The notes under the pieces are model-generated. The model was not told the DNA's origin. It saw nothing but the letters and a program-made list of their open reading frames with translations, and did no database searches. The position numbers and the translations under genes are program-made. From Microbulbifer hydrolyticus (lineage in GTDB: Bacteria > Pseudomonadota > Gammaproteobacteria > Pseudomonadales > Cellvibrionaceae), in assembly GCF_009931115.1 (NCBI RefSeq), contig NZ_CP047491.1, forward strand, positions 3,998,001-4,062,000: 64,000 nt of DNA. The letters run 5' to 3'. This document shows, piece by piece, positions 37,686 to 47,615 of the stretch (position 1 is its first letter; each line of letters begins with the position of its first letter).

Positions 37686-39050
37686 ATGAATCACGCCGTA
37701 CACCTTGCCCTTCCCGCCCTGGTCCTGCTGCTTGCCGCGTGCAAGCCCGTACAGTTTGGTGGTGGCACCGAACTGCCCGACGGCTCGGTATACAACGGCG
37801 AGATGGAGGGCGGTCTGTTCCACGGCGAGGGCGAACTGATCTGGCCCGACGGCCGCGAGTACCGGGGCGGTTTCAGAAAAGGAATGCTGGGAGGCCAGGG
37901 CAAATTTACCTACGCCGACGGCTGTATCTATGAGGGCGAGTTTGCCAGGGGCGACTTCAACGGTCCGGGCCGCTACACCTGCGAGGACACGATCTGGGCG
38001 GGCAACTTCCAGCAGGGAGACCTGGCCGAGGGAACCATTACCTGGGTGGGCTTCGGCACCTATACCGGAGAATTGCAGGACTTTCAGCCTCACGGCGAAG
38101 GCACTCTGGCCTTTGACGAAGGCACCGCCATCCGCGCCCGATTCGAATCCGGCCAGGCGAATGGCAAGGGCATTCGCGAATACACAGGGGCGGATGGCAC
38201 CCTGCACGAGGAGCCGGGCTACTTCGTCAACGATCAGTACTATGCCAGTAAAGATGCGTGGCAACGCGGGGTAACGGAGGCGCAAAGCACTCTGGAGTCC
38301 CGCCTGTACAGCGAAGCTGAGCGCTTGCAGACGGCCCTGTCGAATATTGCCCCGCAGCGTCCCGGCGTGAGAGATGTATATACCCTGATCGTGGGCGGCG
38401 ATGGCACCCAGGGTGTATTCGAGCGAGAGGTCCACTGGGTGGCAGACAGGCTCGACACGGCACTCGATACGCAACAGCGCCAGATCCGCCTGAGCAATGG
38501 CAGTGACGCACTTCCTCTTGCAACACGCACCAGTATACGGACAAGCCTGCAGGCGCTGGACGCGGTAATGAACCCGGAAGAGGACTTGTTACTGGTGCAC
38601 CTGGTCAGTCATGGCGATGCCAACGGCAGCCTGTACCTCGACGACTCAAGCATGGCACTGAACGATCTCTCCGTCGCCGATGGCAAGCAGTGGCTCGATG
38701 CACTCAAGGCACAACACCAGTGGATCGTGGTCTCCGCCTGTTACTCCGGACACTGGAAAGACGCACTGGCAACACCAAGCCGGGTGGTATTTACCTCCGC
38801 CGCCAGTGATCGCACGTCCTTCGGTTGTAGCAATGACTCCGAGCGCACCTGGTTCAGTGCCGCGCTCTATGGCGCTGCACTGGATGATGGCGTGCACGAC
38901 CCCGCCGACTGGTTTGTCGCGGCAAACCAGCGCGTTACCGAGATGGAAAAAGAGCAGGGCATCGACGAAGAGTCTCACTCACTGCCCCAGCATGCGATTG
39001 GCCGCGAATTCTCACAGTGGTGGCACAGCCCGGCCACGGCGCGACGTTGA
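37686..39050 (+). CDS. Lipoprotein with MORN repeats and C13-family peptidase domain
   Basis: A 454-residue protein from the ATG at 37686, which yields a clean lipoprotein signal (LVLLLAAC, C19). Residues ~28-165 contain about six MORN-type repeats (such as YNGEMEGGLFHGEGELIWPDG). A short helical linker leads to a C13 (legumain/caspase-like) peptidase domain around residues 230-440, with catalytic H309 in VHLVSHGD and C352 in VVSACYSG. It may be a surface-anchored cysteine peptidase or processing enzyme. The upstream 39 residues of open frame are not needed. Monocistronic. Confidence 0.8.
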   Translation: MNHAVHLALPALVLLLAACKPVQFGGGTELPDGSVYNGEMEGGLFHGEGELIWPDGREYRGGFRKGMLGGQGKFTYADGCIYEGEFARGDFNGPGRYTCEDTIWAGNFQQGDLAEGTITWVGFGTYTGELQDFQPHGEGTLAFDEGTAIRARFESGQANGKGIREYTGADGTLHEEPGYFVNDQYYASKDAWQRGVTEAQSTLESRLYSEAERLQTALSNIAPQRPGVRDVYTLIVGGDGTQGVFEREVHWVADRLDTALDTQQRQIRLSNGSDALPLATRTSIRTSLQALDAVMNPEEDLLLVHLVSHGDANGSLYLDDSSMALNDLSVADGKQWLDALKAQHQWIVVSACYSGHWKDALATPSRVVFTSAASDRTSFGCSNDSERTWFSAALYGAALDDGVHDPADWFVAANQRVTEMEKEQGIDEESHSLPQHAIGREFSQWWHSPATARR

Positions 39051-39253
39051 GCACTACCTTGCCCATCGATTGCCCACTGGGCGACAGTCCAGTGCATCGT
39101 GGGGCTGCGCAAAAGAAATACTCCCGCACAACAAACGGGGGCGGCCAGTGGGCGCAAGCTCGGCACAGGACTCCCGCTGGATCTATCAACCTATAGGATC
39201 GAGCACAAGGTGTCGCGGCCGTCCATTCAGTTGTTCGCGCTTAGGATTGCAGG

Positions 39254-39982
39254 TCAGCGCGTAAAACGAATAAAGCTTGTGGCGGTCAGGCGGCCGGCGC
39301 GGGGATCAGCGGACAGCCCTGTGGTGGCGTTTATCAGGCCGGAGTGCAATTGGTTGCCGCGGTAGATCAGCGCACGGTTGAACTGTGCATCGAAGCGAGC
39401 CGTCTGCACGAACAGCTGGCTGTCGCCGCTGGTATAGCCCTGCGGCGGCGAAGCCATTACCTGCTGTTTGAGCGCGGCAGCGTAGCCATACAGTCGATCC
39501 GCGTCGATGGACTCAAAGCCGCTGGCGCGGTGTCGATAGAAAGCGGTACCGCCGAGCTGCGGTGGACACAGGTAGTGCACCACCGCCAGCTGATTCGGGT
39601 CACTGCTGTCGAAATGCGGCAACCGCTGGATTGGGCGCAGTTTCTCCGCCGGCGTCGTGGCAATGGACAGGGCGCACAGTAGCGGCTCGGCGGCGGCCGT
39701 GCTGGGCAGCTGAAAGACCTCGCGCAGGGTCTTGTCCAGGGTTGCACACAGATTTTCAGTGTAGGCCGATGGCAGCGGCTTGCGCAGGCCCGGGTAGTAG
39801 TCACCTGCGCGGGCACTGAAGCCCGGTGCCGCAGCGGCATATTCCAACAGCAATTCCGGCTCCGCCGCCAGGCCGTCCACCACCAGCACCGGCAGCTGCT
39901 CGTTGCCGACGGATACGACTTCGCACCGCGGCTCTGCCGCGCAGGCGAATTTCCCGACGCCGGTTTCCATTTCCACCCTCAA
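39254..39982 (-). CDS. DUF6445 family protein
   Basis: A 242-residue protein of the DUF6445 family, commonly beside tryptophan-halogenase-like and SapC genes. The pattern LPHFDSSDPNQLAVVHYLCPPQLGGTAFYRHRASGFE, followed by NRALIYRGNQLHSG, recalls a 2-oxoglutarate/Fe(II) dioxygenase-type H-x-D...H core, but this is not proven. The start overlaps the SapC gene stop by 4 bases (ATGA). It is the last gene in the receptor-halogenase run. Confidence 0.8.
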   Translation of the reverse strand: MRVEMETGVGKFACAAEPRCEVVSVGNEQLPVLVVDGLAAEPELLLEYAAAAPGFSARAGDYYPGLRKPLPSAYTENLCATLDKTLREVFQLPSTAAAEPLLCALSIATTPAEKLRPIQRLPHFDSSDPNQLAVVHYLCPPQLGGTAFYRHRASGFESIDADRLYGYAAALKQQVMASPPQGYTSGDSQLFVQTARFDAQFNRALIYRGNQLHSGLINATTGLSADPRAGRLTATSFIRFTR

Positions 39983-40698
39983 GCGGCCGCGGTGGCTTCG
40001 CGACGATTGCGGCGCTCGATCAGCGCGTAGATATGGCCGAGGGATGTGAGCATGGTGTGAATACGGGCCAGATCGCCGCTGACGTGGAGCTGCTGCAGTG
40101 GTTCGCCGGCGAGCGCTTGCAGTTTTTTCTCGTCCACCGTATAGAGCCCCTCGACCCGCTGCGCCTTGCCGTCGGCAAAGGTCACCTCAAGGTGCATTGG
40201 TATAATCAACTCCAGTTGCTGTAATTGCTGTACAAACTCGGCGCTCTGTTTTTCGCCATCGAGCAACTGTGCCAGCATGCCCTGAATCTTCTGGAGGTAG
40301 GCCGTAGCCTTGCCATCTTCGTCAAACAGTCGCTCACCGGCCCCTTCGCTGCACGCGCAAGGGCTGTGTGCATCGACGCACACCATCGGCTGGCCGTCGT
40401 CACCGCTGCCGACAAAGAATGGCTGGCGGGCGATATTCAGCGGCGTATACAGTGAGTCCCAACGGCCGTCCTGCCAGTACAGATTTTCCCCGTCGGCGAA
40501 CCCGAATAGCGCAACGCAGACAAACTGGCCGGTTTCGGCATTTTTGGTTAGCACGATCGGATAGTCGATCGCCAGTTTCAGAAATTCCCCCGGCATCACC
40601 GGGACCATGCGGAGATTTGCACCCTGCCGCTCTATTTTGCCGGTGTCGATACGGAGTTCTCGGTGGTGCTCACTGTTCAGCGCTACCAGTCTTGTCAT
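39979..40698 (-). CDS. SapC family protein
   Basis: A 239-residue protein of the SapC family, first named as an S-layer-associated protein. The core VPVMPGEFLKLAIDYPIVLTKNAETGQFVCVALFGF and IARQPFFVG segments are typical. Many such genes sit beside TonB receptors and halogenase-like flavoproteins in sugar-uptake loci; no molecular role is established. It is 39 bases downstream of the halogenase gene and overlaps DUF6445. Confidence 0.85.
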   Translation of the reverse strand: MTRLVALNSEHHRELRIDTGKIERQGANLRMVPVMPGEFLKLAIDYPIVLTKNAETGQFVCVALFGFADGENLYWQDGRWDSLYTPLNIARQPFFVGSGDDGQPMVCVDAHSPCACSEGAGERLFDEDGKATAYLQKIQGMLAQLLDGEKQSAEFVQQLQQLELIIPMHLEVTFADGKAQRVEGLYTVDEKKLQALAGEPLQQLHVSGDLARIHTMLTSLGHIYALIERRNRREATAAA

Positions 40699-40737
40699 AT
40701 TCGATACCTCGAAATTCTTGTTGTTATCGCAATCAAG

Positions 40738-42306
40738 TCAGATGGCCTGCAGGCCGTACTGGTGAATTTTTTCCAGCAGTTCGCGGTGTTTCGGCAGCGC
40801 AGCCAGCGCGCGGGCGGTGGCTTTCTGGTTACTGACAAAATGTTCCGCCGCCGCACTCTCGTCGCGCAGTGTATGGGCCAGGCTGCCGATCTCCGTCTCG
40901 AAGCCCATGCCGTAGAGCACATACTGGTAACTGGCCGCGGGAAACACCTCGTTGTTGCTGGTGAAATCGAAGTCCGCCGGTGGGCGGTGGCGCCACAGGG
41001 CCAGCAGCTCGCTGAGACTGTCCGGCACCGTGGCGGGATCGCGGTTGTCGCGCCAGAACTCCTCCTCGCGACGGCTCAGGAGGTAGTGCAGCTTGAGGAA
41101 ATCCACGATGCGATCCCATCGGTAGCGGAAGGTTTCGTTGAAGCGACGCGCGGTGATATCCATAACATCGCGTCGCGCCGGCAGCTGTTCGGCGATCATC
41201 TCCGCGGACAGCTCCACCAGCACCAGTGCCGACGCCTCAAGCGGCTCCAGGAAGCCCGCCGACAGGCCCACCGCTACGCAGTTGTTGATCCAGAACTTTT
41301 CCCGGTGGCCGCAGTGAATGGGTATCTCGCGCACCGACAGTTTCTCGATCGCCGGGCCCACGTTAGCTCCACCTAAATAGTCGCGCAACCGCTGCTGCGC
41401 GGCTTCGTCGGAAGTGTGATTACTGGAGTACACATAGCCGACGCCGCGGCGACAGGTCAGACCAATGTCCCAGATCCAGCCGGCATCCTGGGCGGTAGAA
41501 ATGGTGTGGCAGGCGATGGGGTCGTCTTCATGTTCGTAGGGCACCTGCACCGCCAGTGCGCGGTCGATAAACAGCACATCGCTGCGGTCGATAAATGGCA
41601 CCCGATAATGGCCACCTAACAAGCGCGAGGAAAAGCCGGTGCAGTCGACAAATAAATCGCCGGCCAGCACACCGGAGTTGCGCGTGTTCAGGGATTCGAT
41701 ATCGCCATTCGCCAAGGTGTTGACCGACAGCACCTCGTCGCGCAGGTGCCTGACGCCCAGTTTTTGCGTGCTATGACGCTCCAGCAGTTGTGCGAACTTA
41801 CCCGCATCCAGGTGGTACGCGTAATTGGCGACCGAGGCGAACTCCGGCGTGGTCATCTGCTTTGGTGCCAGGCCGCGCTCGCACAACTGTTCCTGGTAGC
41901 AGACCGCATTGGAAAAGGACTGACCCTGCGCTTTCAGGTCGCGCTGCCAGTAGGGAGCCAGGTGCATTTTGGTAAAGCCCTGAGGCAGCACCAGCGGGTG
42001 ATAGTAGAAATCGTCGTCATCACCGCTGACCCAGCGCGCGAACTTGGCGCCCTGTTTGAAGGTGGCGCCACACTCGCGCAGGAATTCACTCTCGGCGATG
42101 CCCAGCTTGCGCAGTGTGTTACGCATGGTCGGCCAGGTACCCTCGCCGACGCCAACAGCGGGAATATTCGGAGCCTCGACGAGCGTGACCTGCACACCCT
42201 CATCGCCTCCATGCAGGGCGGCAAGGCGCCCGGCGACGATCCAGCCGGCGGTACCGCCGCCGACCACCACCACGGATTTTATCGGTTTGTCTGTCGGTTC
42301 TGTCAT
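40738..42306 (-). CDS. Tryptophan-halogenase-like flavoprotein
   Basis: A 522-residue FAD-dependent protein. The start at 42306 (MTEPTDKPIKSVVVVGGG) places the dinucleotide-binding motif GGGTAGW at residues 16-22. The halogenase lysine is conserved as K84 (ATFKQGAKFARW). The usual WxWxIP motif appears as WIWDIG, so the proline is replaced. Members in TonB-receptor loci are called halogenases by homology, but activity on any substrate is unproven. It lies downstream of the TonB receptor and upstream of SapC. Confidence 0.85.
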   Translation of the reverse strand: MTEPTDKPIKSVVVVGGGTAGWIVAGRLAALHGGDEGVQVTLVEAPNIPAVGVGEGTWPTMRNTLRKLGIAESEFLRECGATFKQGAKFARWVSGDDDDFYYHPLVLPQGFTKMHLAPYWQRDLKAQGQSFSNAVCYQEQLCERGLAPKQMTTPEFASVANYAYHLDAGKFAQLLERHSTQKLGVRHLRDEVLSVNTLANGDIESLNTRNSGVLAGDLFVDCTGFSSRLLGGHYRVPFIDRSDVLFIDRALAVQVPYEHEDDPIACHTISTAQDAGWIWDIGLTCRRGVGYVYSSNHTSDEAAQQRLRDYLGGANVGPAIEKLSVREIPIHCGHREKFWINNCVAVGLSAGFLEPLEASALVLVELSAEMIAEQLPARRDVMDITARRFNETFRYRWDRIVDFLKLHYLLSRREEEFWRDNRDPATVPDSLSELLALWRHRPPADFDFTSNNEVFPAASYQYVLYGMGFETEIGSLAHTLRDESAAAEHFVSNQKATARALAALPKHRELLEKIHQYGLQAI

Positions 42307-42497
42307 GGCCGATCTCGTTATTGAACGAATCTGTGTCGTTAGCAAAAAGGGCCGCGACCCGTACCGGGCGGCGGCCAATGGGAGTGGCGTTAACGCCTGT
42401 ATTCGGGACTCCCTATCCCGCAGATCCACAAAGATTATGCGCGCGTTACCCCACCCGCTAGGGGAAGGCCGCGACGGAAACAGCTCCGCCGCGGCAC

Positions 42498-42518
42498 GGG
42501 GAAAGCGCGGATTTCCCC
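42498..42518 (-). terminator. Inverted repeat directly after the TonB receptor gene
   Basis: GGGGAAA and TTTCCCC, separated by seven bases, lie 2 bases after the receptor stop. Lack of a T-run makes it a weak or attenuating terminator between receptor and halogenase. Confidence 0.35.
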
Positions 42519-42519
42519 G

Positions 42520-45500
42520 TTAGAAGGTCGCTCTCAAACCAAGCGCAAAGCGCCGGCCGCTGTCTTCTGCCAGCAGGAAATGGTTGCTGTAACGACCGTG
42601 CTTGAGCAGCGTCTCTTCAGTCAGGTTCAACCCTTCAAAGAACACGGTGATGCTATCGCTGACGTCGTAGCTGGCACTCAGATCCCACTGCTGGTATTCA
42701 TCAACGAAGGTCGGCTCGCCACTGACATTCTGCACCAGGGACTGCAGGAACTCGTCGCGCCAGTTCCACGCCAGACGCGCCTGGAAGGGGCCATTCTCGT
42801 AGTAGCCAACCAGGTTGACGGAGTCGCTGAGACCGGTCAGCGCGAAGGTCTGAGTCACATCGTCGACATCCAGCTCCGCATCGCTATTTACCAGGGTGGC
42901 GTTCGCGATAACCCCAAAACCGGTGTCGGCAAAGCTGTGCTGTATCGCCAGTTCCAGGCCATCCACCGCAGCACTTTCACCGTTGCTGGGTTTGGTCAGG
43001 GTAAACATCGCCACGCCATCGTTGGCATCCACCGCATTCTGCGGATCCTCGCCCGGGGCAATACCGGTGATATCACCGGTAGAGGGATCGGTCACCAGCT
43101 CACCCGCGCTGTTGGTGAAGGTCTGGCCTTCGGTGCTGCTGATGATGAAGTTCTCCACATCCTTGCGGAAGTAACCCACGGACACATAGCTGCTGTCGCC
43201 GTAATAGTACTCGAGGGAAAGATCCAGGTTGTCGGAGGCGAAGGGCTCCAGAGCCTGGTTACCGGAGCTGGAACGCAGGTTGCCGCCCTGGCGGGTGGTA
43301 TTGATCACCGTGACCGGCGACAACTGGTCCAGAGTCGGACGTGTAAGGCTGCGCGAGGCCGCGAAGCGGACCACCAATTCATCGGTGATGTCCAGTTTCA
43401 CATCCATATTCGGCAGCACCGCATTGTAGCTGGAATCGGCACTGAGGGATTCGGCCTCGCCCATCACCGCTTGCAACTCGGTCAGGTCGAGAATATCCAG
43501 GCGCTCCAACGGCGACTCGGTGCCCTCGACGGTGACATCAGTGCTCTCTACGCGCACACCGGTGTGCGCGGTCAGCGGCATGCTCGCCAGCTCGCCGGCA
43601 AATTCCAGTTCCAGGTAACCAGCGAGGATATTTTCCTCCACCTCGTAAGAATTATTGCGACGCACCGCGTCGTAGCTGATACCGGCAATATCCTCAAGAT
43701 AGGCAAACAGTTGCTCGCCGTCGTGTCCCAACCACTGGGTGGTCAGGTTTTCGCTACCGCTGATATCACCGAGGAAATCGGAGCCGGCGTCGAACACGGT
43801 CATGTATTCGTCGGGAATATCAATACCTTCCGGGTAGCCGCAGAAGGTGCAGTGCACACCGTTGGCCTCGTCGGTAAGGCGCACATTTTCCTTGGTCTGT
43901 TGTGAGTAGAGCACACCGAATTTGGCCATGGTGAGGCCGCTGGAACTGCCCTCGTCCCAGGTGCCGTCAAAGCGGAACTGGTTTACCCGGTCTTCGGTGG
44001 CCCAACCGCGACGCAACATCACGTGCGCGCGGCCGTTGCTCGGATCCAGATAATCGGCCACCCCTGCCTGTACGCCGTCGGCGTTGTAAATCGTGCTGTC
44101 GGCAGACTGGAATTCGCTGGAGTACGGCAGTATTTGCCCATCGATCAGCTGCAGGCGCGAACGGTTCAGGTAGCCGATCAGCGACAGCTGGTTCTCGCCG
44201 CCGTTGTTGCCGGCGCGCTCGGCACGGGAACTGGAGGCATCGAAGCGGAGATTCAGGTTTTCGCTCGCTGCCCAGTCGACATTGACCCCGAATTGGGAGG
44301 TCTCGGTCAGGCGATCGAATTTTTTCGCGTGGAAGTCGGTTGCATGCCCCACCTCCTGGAACATATCGATGGCGGTGCCGTTCTCGTCGAGCACGATATT
44401 TTCCAGGTTGTCGGCGGTGAACCAGTGGCCGAAGGAGGTGGCGTCGGTCTCGATATCGAAGTCCGAGTAGATGCCATCAACGGTCACCTGCAGCTCGTCG
44501 GTGGGCGCAAACTGCAGCACCAGGTTGCCGTTGGTGCGGGTGCGCTCTTCGAAAGTCACCTTGGTATCAAAGTTCTGCGGGATAAAGGTGTTCTGCGAGC
44601 GGCTGGCGGAAGCGTCAATCTCGCTCGGGTCCACATTGCCCAGCACATTGGTGAGCCAGCCATCGGTCTGCGCCTGGTTCAGGCGGGTGCTGCGTTCCTG
44701 GTGGGACAGGGACAACAGCACACCAAACTTGCCATCGGCAAAGGTGTTGCTGACCAGGCCGGAAACCTGCGGTGACGACTCGCCACTGTTTTCGTCGTAC
44801 AGGCTCTTGGCACTACCGGCGACCTTCAGTCCGTTGAAGTCGAACGGGCGCGCAGTAGTAACATTGACCGTGGCGCCGACGCCGCCGGACTGGTGGCTGG
44901 CAGTGGAGGTTTTGTGTACCGCGATGCCTTTCACCATCTCAGACGCGAGGGTATCAAAGCTGAATTCCCGGCCCTGGTTCTCGGTGGCTATCTGACGACC
45001 ATTGATCAACACGGTGTTGAACTGCGGACCGAAGCCGCGCACGGTGATCAGCTGGCCCTCGCCGCCTGAGCGGTCGATGGAAACCCCGGTGATACGCTGC
45101 AGAGATTCCGCCACATTGGTATCGGGGAACTTGCCGATGTCTTCAGCGGAGATGGCATCTACTACGCCGCTGCCGTCACGCTTGACATCCACTGCTCGCT
45201 GCAGGCTGGCGCGGATGCCGGTAACCGCAACTTCCTCAATAGTATTGTTCGCTTGAGATGCATCATCGCTCTGTGCCTGGGCGCCGGCGCCGGTCATGGC
45301 TGCCAAAACCGAGAGAATGGCGCTGGACAACTGTTTCTTCTTATACACTGTGCTCGACCCTCCAATGGGATGTCCCGCTGTTATTGTCAGCTGGCCACCG
45401 TCGCCCACCGTCGCCCTGAGGCCGGTACCCTTAAGCAGTATCGCAACCGCCTCCTCAATCGGGTAAGTCCCCACCAGCCGCTGCGCCTCGATTTCCCGCA

Positions 45501-45771
45501 CCTCATCAAAGGGGAAGATCAGAGTCACATCGGCCTGTTCGGCAAATTCGGTGAGCGCGATGTCCGCTCTCTGCCGGGGAATGTTGAAGGGAGATGTTTC
45601 GTGTCGGCGAGCGCTATCCGCCAGCAATGATGAGGAACTCATCATCAGCAGGCTGAACGTCAAACACTGAAATAAAGCCCTGTCGTCTTTCCCCGTCGCC
45701 GCCGCTGTTGTTGGTGTAGCGGCGGCGTGGTTAGAAGACGACTCGGCTGAAAATTTCCGCCATTGGGTCAC
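42520..45771 (-). CDS. TonB-dependent receptor with N-terminal STN domain
   Basis: A 1083-residue outer-membrane receptor. After a first hydrophobic leader (residues ~33-51) an STN signalling domain spans about 60-131 (FNIPRQRADIALTEFAEQADVTLIF and VGTYPIEEAVAILLKGTGL). A second signal-like segment follows at 142-167 (KKKQLSSAILSVLAAMTGAGAQAQ). Next come the TonB box region NTIEEVAVTG, the plug (DVKRDGSGVVDAISAEDIGKFPD) and a large barrel ending in F. An internal GTG at 45348 with GGAGG ten bases upstream could start a shorter 942-residue receptor. Upstream FecI/FecR genes suggest surface signalling; sugar import is inferred from the MFS and amylase neighbours. Confidence 0.92.
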   Translation of the reverse strand: MTQWRKFSAESSSNHAAATPTTAAATGKDDRALFQCLTFSLLMMSSSSLLADSARRHETSPFNIPRQRADIALTEFAEQADVTLIFPFDEVREIEAQRLVGTYPIEEAVAILLKGTGLRATVGDGGQLTITAGHPIGGSSTVYKKKQLSSAILSVLAAMTGAGAQAQSDDASQANNTIEEVAVTGIRASLQRAVDVKRDGSGVVDAISAEDIGKFPDTNVAESLQRITGVSIDRSGGEGQLITVRGFGPQFNTVLINGRQIATENQGREFSFDTLASEMVKGIAVHKTSTASHQSGGVGATVNVTTARPFDFNGLKVAGSAKSLYDENSGESSPQVSGLVSNTFADGKFGVLLSLSHQERSTRLNQAQTDGWLTNVLGNVDPSEIDASASRSQNTFIPQNFDTKVTFEERTRTNGNLVLQFAPTDELQVTVDGIYSDFDIETDATSFGHWFTADNLENIVLDENGTAIDMFQEVGHATDFHAKKFDRLTETSQFGVNVDWAASENLNLRFDASSSRAERAGNNGGENQLSLIGYLNRSRLQLIDGQILPYSSEFQSADSTIYNADGVQAGVADYLDPSNGRAHVMLRRGWATEDRVNQFRFDGTWDEGSSSGLTMAKFGVLYSQQTKENVRLTDEANGVHCTFCGYPEGIDIPDEYMTVFDAGSDFLGDISGSENLTTQWLGHDGEQLFAYLEDIAGISYDAVRRNNSYEVEENILAGYLELEFAGELASMPLTAHTGVRVESTDVTVEGTESPLERLDILDLTELQAVMGEAESLSADSSYNAVLPNMDVKLDITDELVVRFAASRSLTRPTLDQLSPVTVINTTRQGGNLRSSSGNQALEPFASDNLDLSLEYYYGDSSYVSVGYFRKDVENFIISSTEGQTFTNSAGELVTDPSTGDITGIAPGEDPQNAVDANDGVAMFTLTKPSNGESAAVDGLELAIQHSFADTGFGVIANATLVNSDAELDVDDVTQTFALTGLSDSVNLVGYYENGPFQARLAWNWRDEFLQSLVQNVSGEPTFVDEYQQWDLSASYDVSDSITVFFEGLNLTEETLLKHGRYSNHFLLAEDSGRRFALGLRATF

Positions 45772-45996
45772 AGGTTTTTATGCATCTAGTTATTATTTTT
45801 TTCTGTTTTTCTCTCGCGCAAAGCTGGAAAAGAGTTCGCTGACTCTCCTCCCCATTCGGGTCGAACAGCGGAACAGTTTCCACCGCGGACACACCCGGTA
45901 AATAGTACCAGTTCCGCGGCGGCGCCGATTCAATTGTCCGCACGGATATTGTGTAGCAGTGCCGGGCGAACCGCCTCCCCCTCTACAGGGGCTTGC

Positions 45997-47064
45997 TCAA
46001 CGCGCCCGCAACACTACCGTCTGCGCATCGATGCGCTCACTGGCGATATCGAAGTTGCTGTCCAGGGTACCGAGCAGCCCCTTGACGTCACCGGTGCGGA
46101 ACAGCCCGGCCACGCGCACGTCTTTCAACTGTTCGTCCTCGATTCTGAACTGCACCGAGGTATAGCGGCTGATTTCGGCCATCGCCTGTTCCAGCGGCTC
46201 ACCGCGGAACACCAGGTTGCCGCTGCGCCATGACAGCTTCGCATCCATATCCGCCGGCTCAATCTTTTCCACCTGTGACCGCTGCGGCCGCCGCGCGCTC
46301 ATCAGCAGCCGCTCGCCCCGGGATACCGCGGTAGCGGTTTCAGGCAGCGGCTGCGGCTCCCGCCGCACCCGCTTGGGATCTTCGTCCTCGCGATCGGCGA
46401 CCCGCACTTTGCCCTCGGTAACGATCAGTTCCACGCGCTGGTCCCGCAGCAGCTGCACGTTGAAGGCAGTACCCACCGCCTGCACCACGCGACCGGCGGC
46501 CAGCACACTAAGCGGGCGCTGCTTGTCGTGGGCCACCTGCACGTTCAGCTCACCCCGCTCCAGCTCGATCAGGCGGCTGGCCGCACTGTAGCGCACACGC
46601 ACCAGGCTGTCGGTGTTGAGCACCAGCACCGAGCCGTCCGGCAGGTTGACCGTGGAGTGCTCGCCGATCGCCGTCTCGTATAGCTTGTCGACATTGGAGG
46701 CAAGCCGGGTATCGGGCAGCGACAACGCACCCGGCAGGGCGCCGGACTGCCACAGAACCGCGCCCACCAGCAGCAATACCGAGGCAGCCGCCGCCAGCCA
46801 GCCGCTGACCAGTGACCCGGGAGCGGAGCGCGATTTTTTCTCTGCCGCCGGCGGAAACAGATCGGCGAGCCTGGACAACGCGTCCATCTTGTCCCAAAGC
46901 TCCGCCACCTGCATAAACGTGTCGTGGTTCTCGCGACTGGCCGCGAGCCAGCGCTGGAATTCAAGGGTTTCCGCTTCGCTCAGAGTGCGGTCGAATTTTG
47001 CCAGCCATTCACTGGCCTCATCCAGGCAGCGCTCAGGGTCGGGCAGTTGATAGACGTTGCTCAT
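45997..47064 (-). CDS. FecR-type anti-sigma factor
   Basis: A 355-residue inner-membrane regulator. An N-terminal cytoplasmic domain (ASEWLAKFDRTLSEAETLEFQRWLAASRENHDTFMQVAELWDKM) precedes one transmembrane segment (about 88-108), a FecR domain with DGSVLVLNTDSLVRV and GTAFNVQLL, and a C-terminal STN-like segment (GEPLEQAMAEISRYTSVQFRIED). It should bind the adjacent sigma factor and read the STN domain of the receptor. Its start overlaps the sigma gene stop (ATGA). Confidence 0.92.
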   Translation of the reverse strand: MSNVYQLPDPERCLDEASEWLAKFDRTLSEAETLEFQRWLAASRENHDTFMQVAELWDKMDALSRLADLFPPAAEKKSRSAPGSLVSGWLAAAASVLLLVGAVLWQSGALPGALSLPDTRLASNVDKLYETAIGEHSTVNLPDGSVLVLNTDSLVRVRYSAASRLIELERGELNVQVAHDKQRPLSVLAAGRVVQAVGTAFNVQLLRDQRVELIVTEGKVRVADREDEDPKRVRREPQPLPETATAVSRGERLLMSARRPQRSQVEKIEPADMDAKLSWRSGNLVFRGEPLEQAMAEISRYTSVQFRIEDEQLKDVRVAGLFRTGDVKGLLGTLDSNFDIASERIDAQTVVLRAR

Positions 47065-47615
47065 GGCTGCCCCCCAGCCTTGGAGGCACCGGCAGTCGAG
47101 TTATTGTTGCGCTGCTGCAGCATAAACAGGGTGCAGCGCTTGATCCCTGTGGCGATATGTTTTTCCACCGTACTCTCGCTGATATTCAGCTCGCGGGCGA
47201 TTTCCCGCTGCGAATAGCCGTAGACCTTTTTCAACACAAAGGCGCGGCGGCACTGGATTGGCAGCTGCCGTACCGCCTCGCAGAAGTGCGCGAACTCCTC
47301 GTTACTGGCCACCGCCTCGAAGGTGCGATCACGTGCGTGACTCACGTCGATCCCGAGGTCGAGCTCTTCGTCCATACTCACCGTCAGCCGCGACTCGGCG
47401 CGCTTCACGTAATCGAGCGCCAGATTGCGCGCGGTGCGCAGCATAAACGAGCGCGGCTGCTCAATCTTGCCCCGCTTCGCCGCCTGGCAGACCCGCACAT
47501 AGGTCTCCTGGACGATATCCTCGATCTCCTTCGGCGGCGCAATACTGGAAACCAGCCGCGCCAGGCTGCCGCGAACACCGAGGAAGATGTTCACCAGCGT
47601 GTCATCATTCGCCAT
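47061..47615 (-). CDS. FecI-like ECF sigma factor
   Basis: A 184-residue extracytoplasmic-function sigma factor. Region 2 is DIVQETYVRVCQAAKR with RSFMLRTARNLALDYVKR, and region 4 is LPIQCRRAFVLKKVYGYSQREIARELNISESTVEKHI. It likely drives the receptor operon when FecR is activated. It is the first gene of the minus-strand run and diverges from the MFS gene. Confidence 0.92.
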   Translation of the reverse strand: MANDDTLVNIFLGVRGSLARLVSSIAPPKEIEDIVQETYVRVCQAAKRGKIEQPRSFMLRTARNLALDYVKRAESRLTVSMDEELDLGIDVSHARDRTFEAVASNEEFAHFCEAVRQLPIQCRRAFVLKKVYGYSQREIARELNISESTVEKHIATGIKRCTLFMLQQRNNNSTAGASKAGGQP

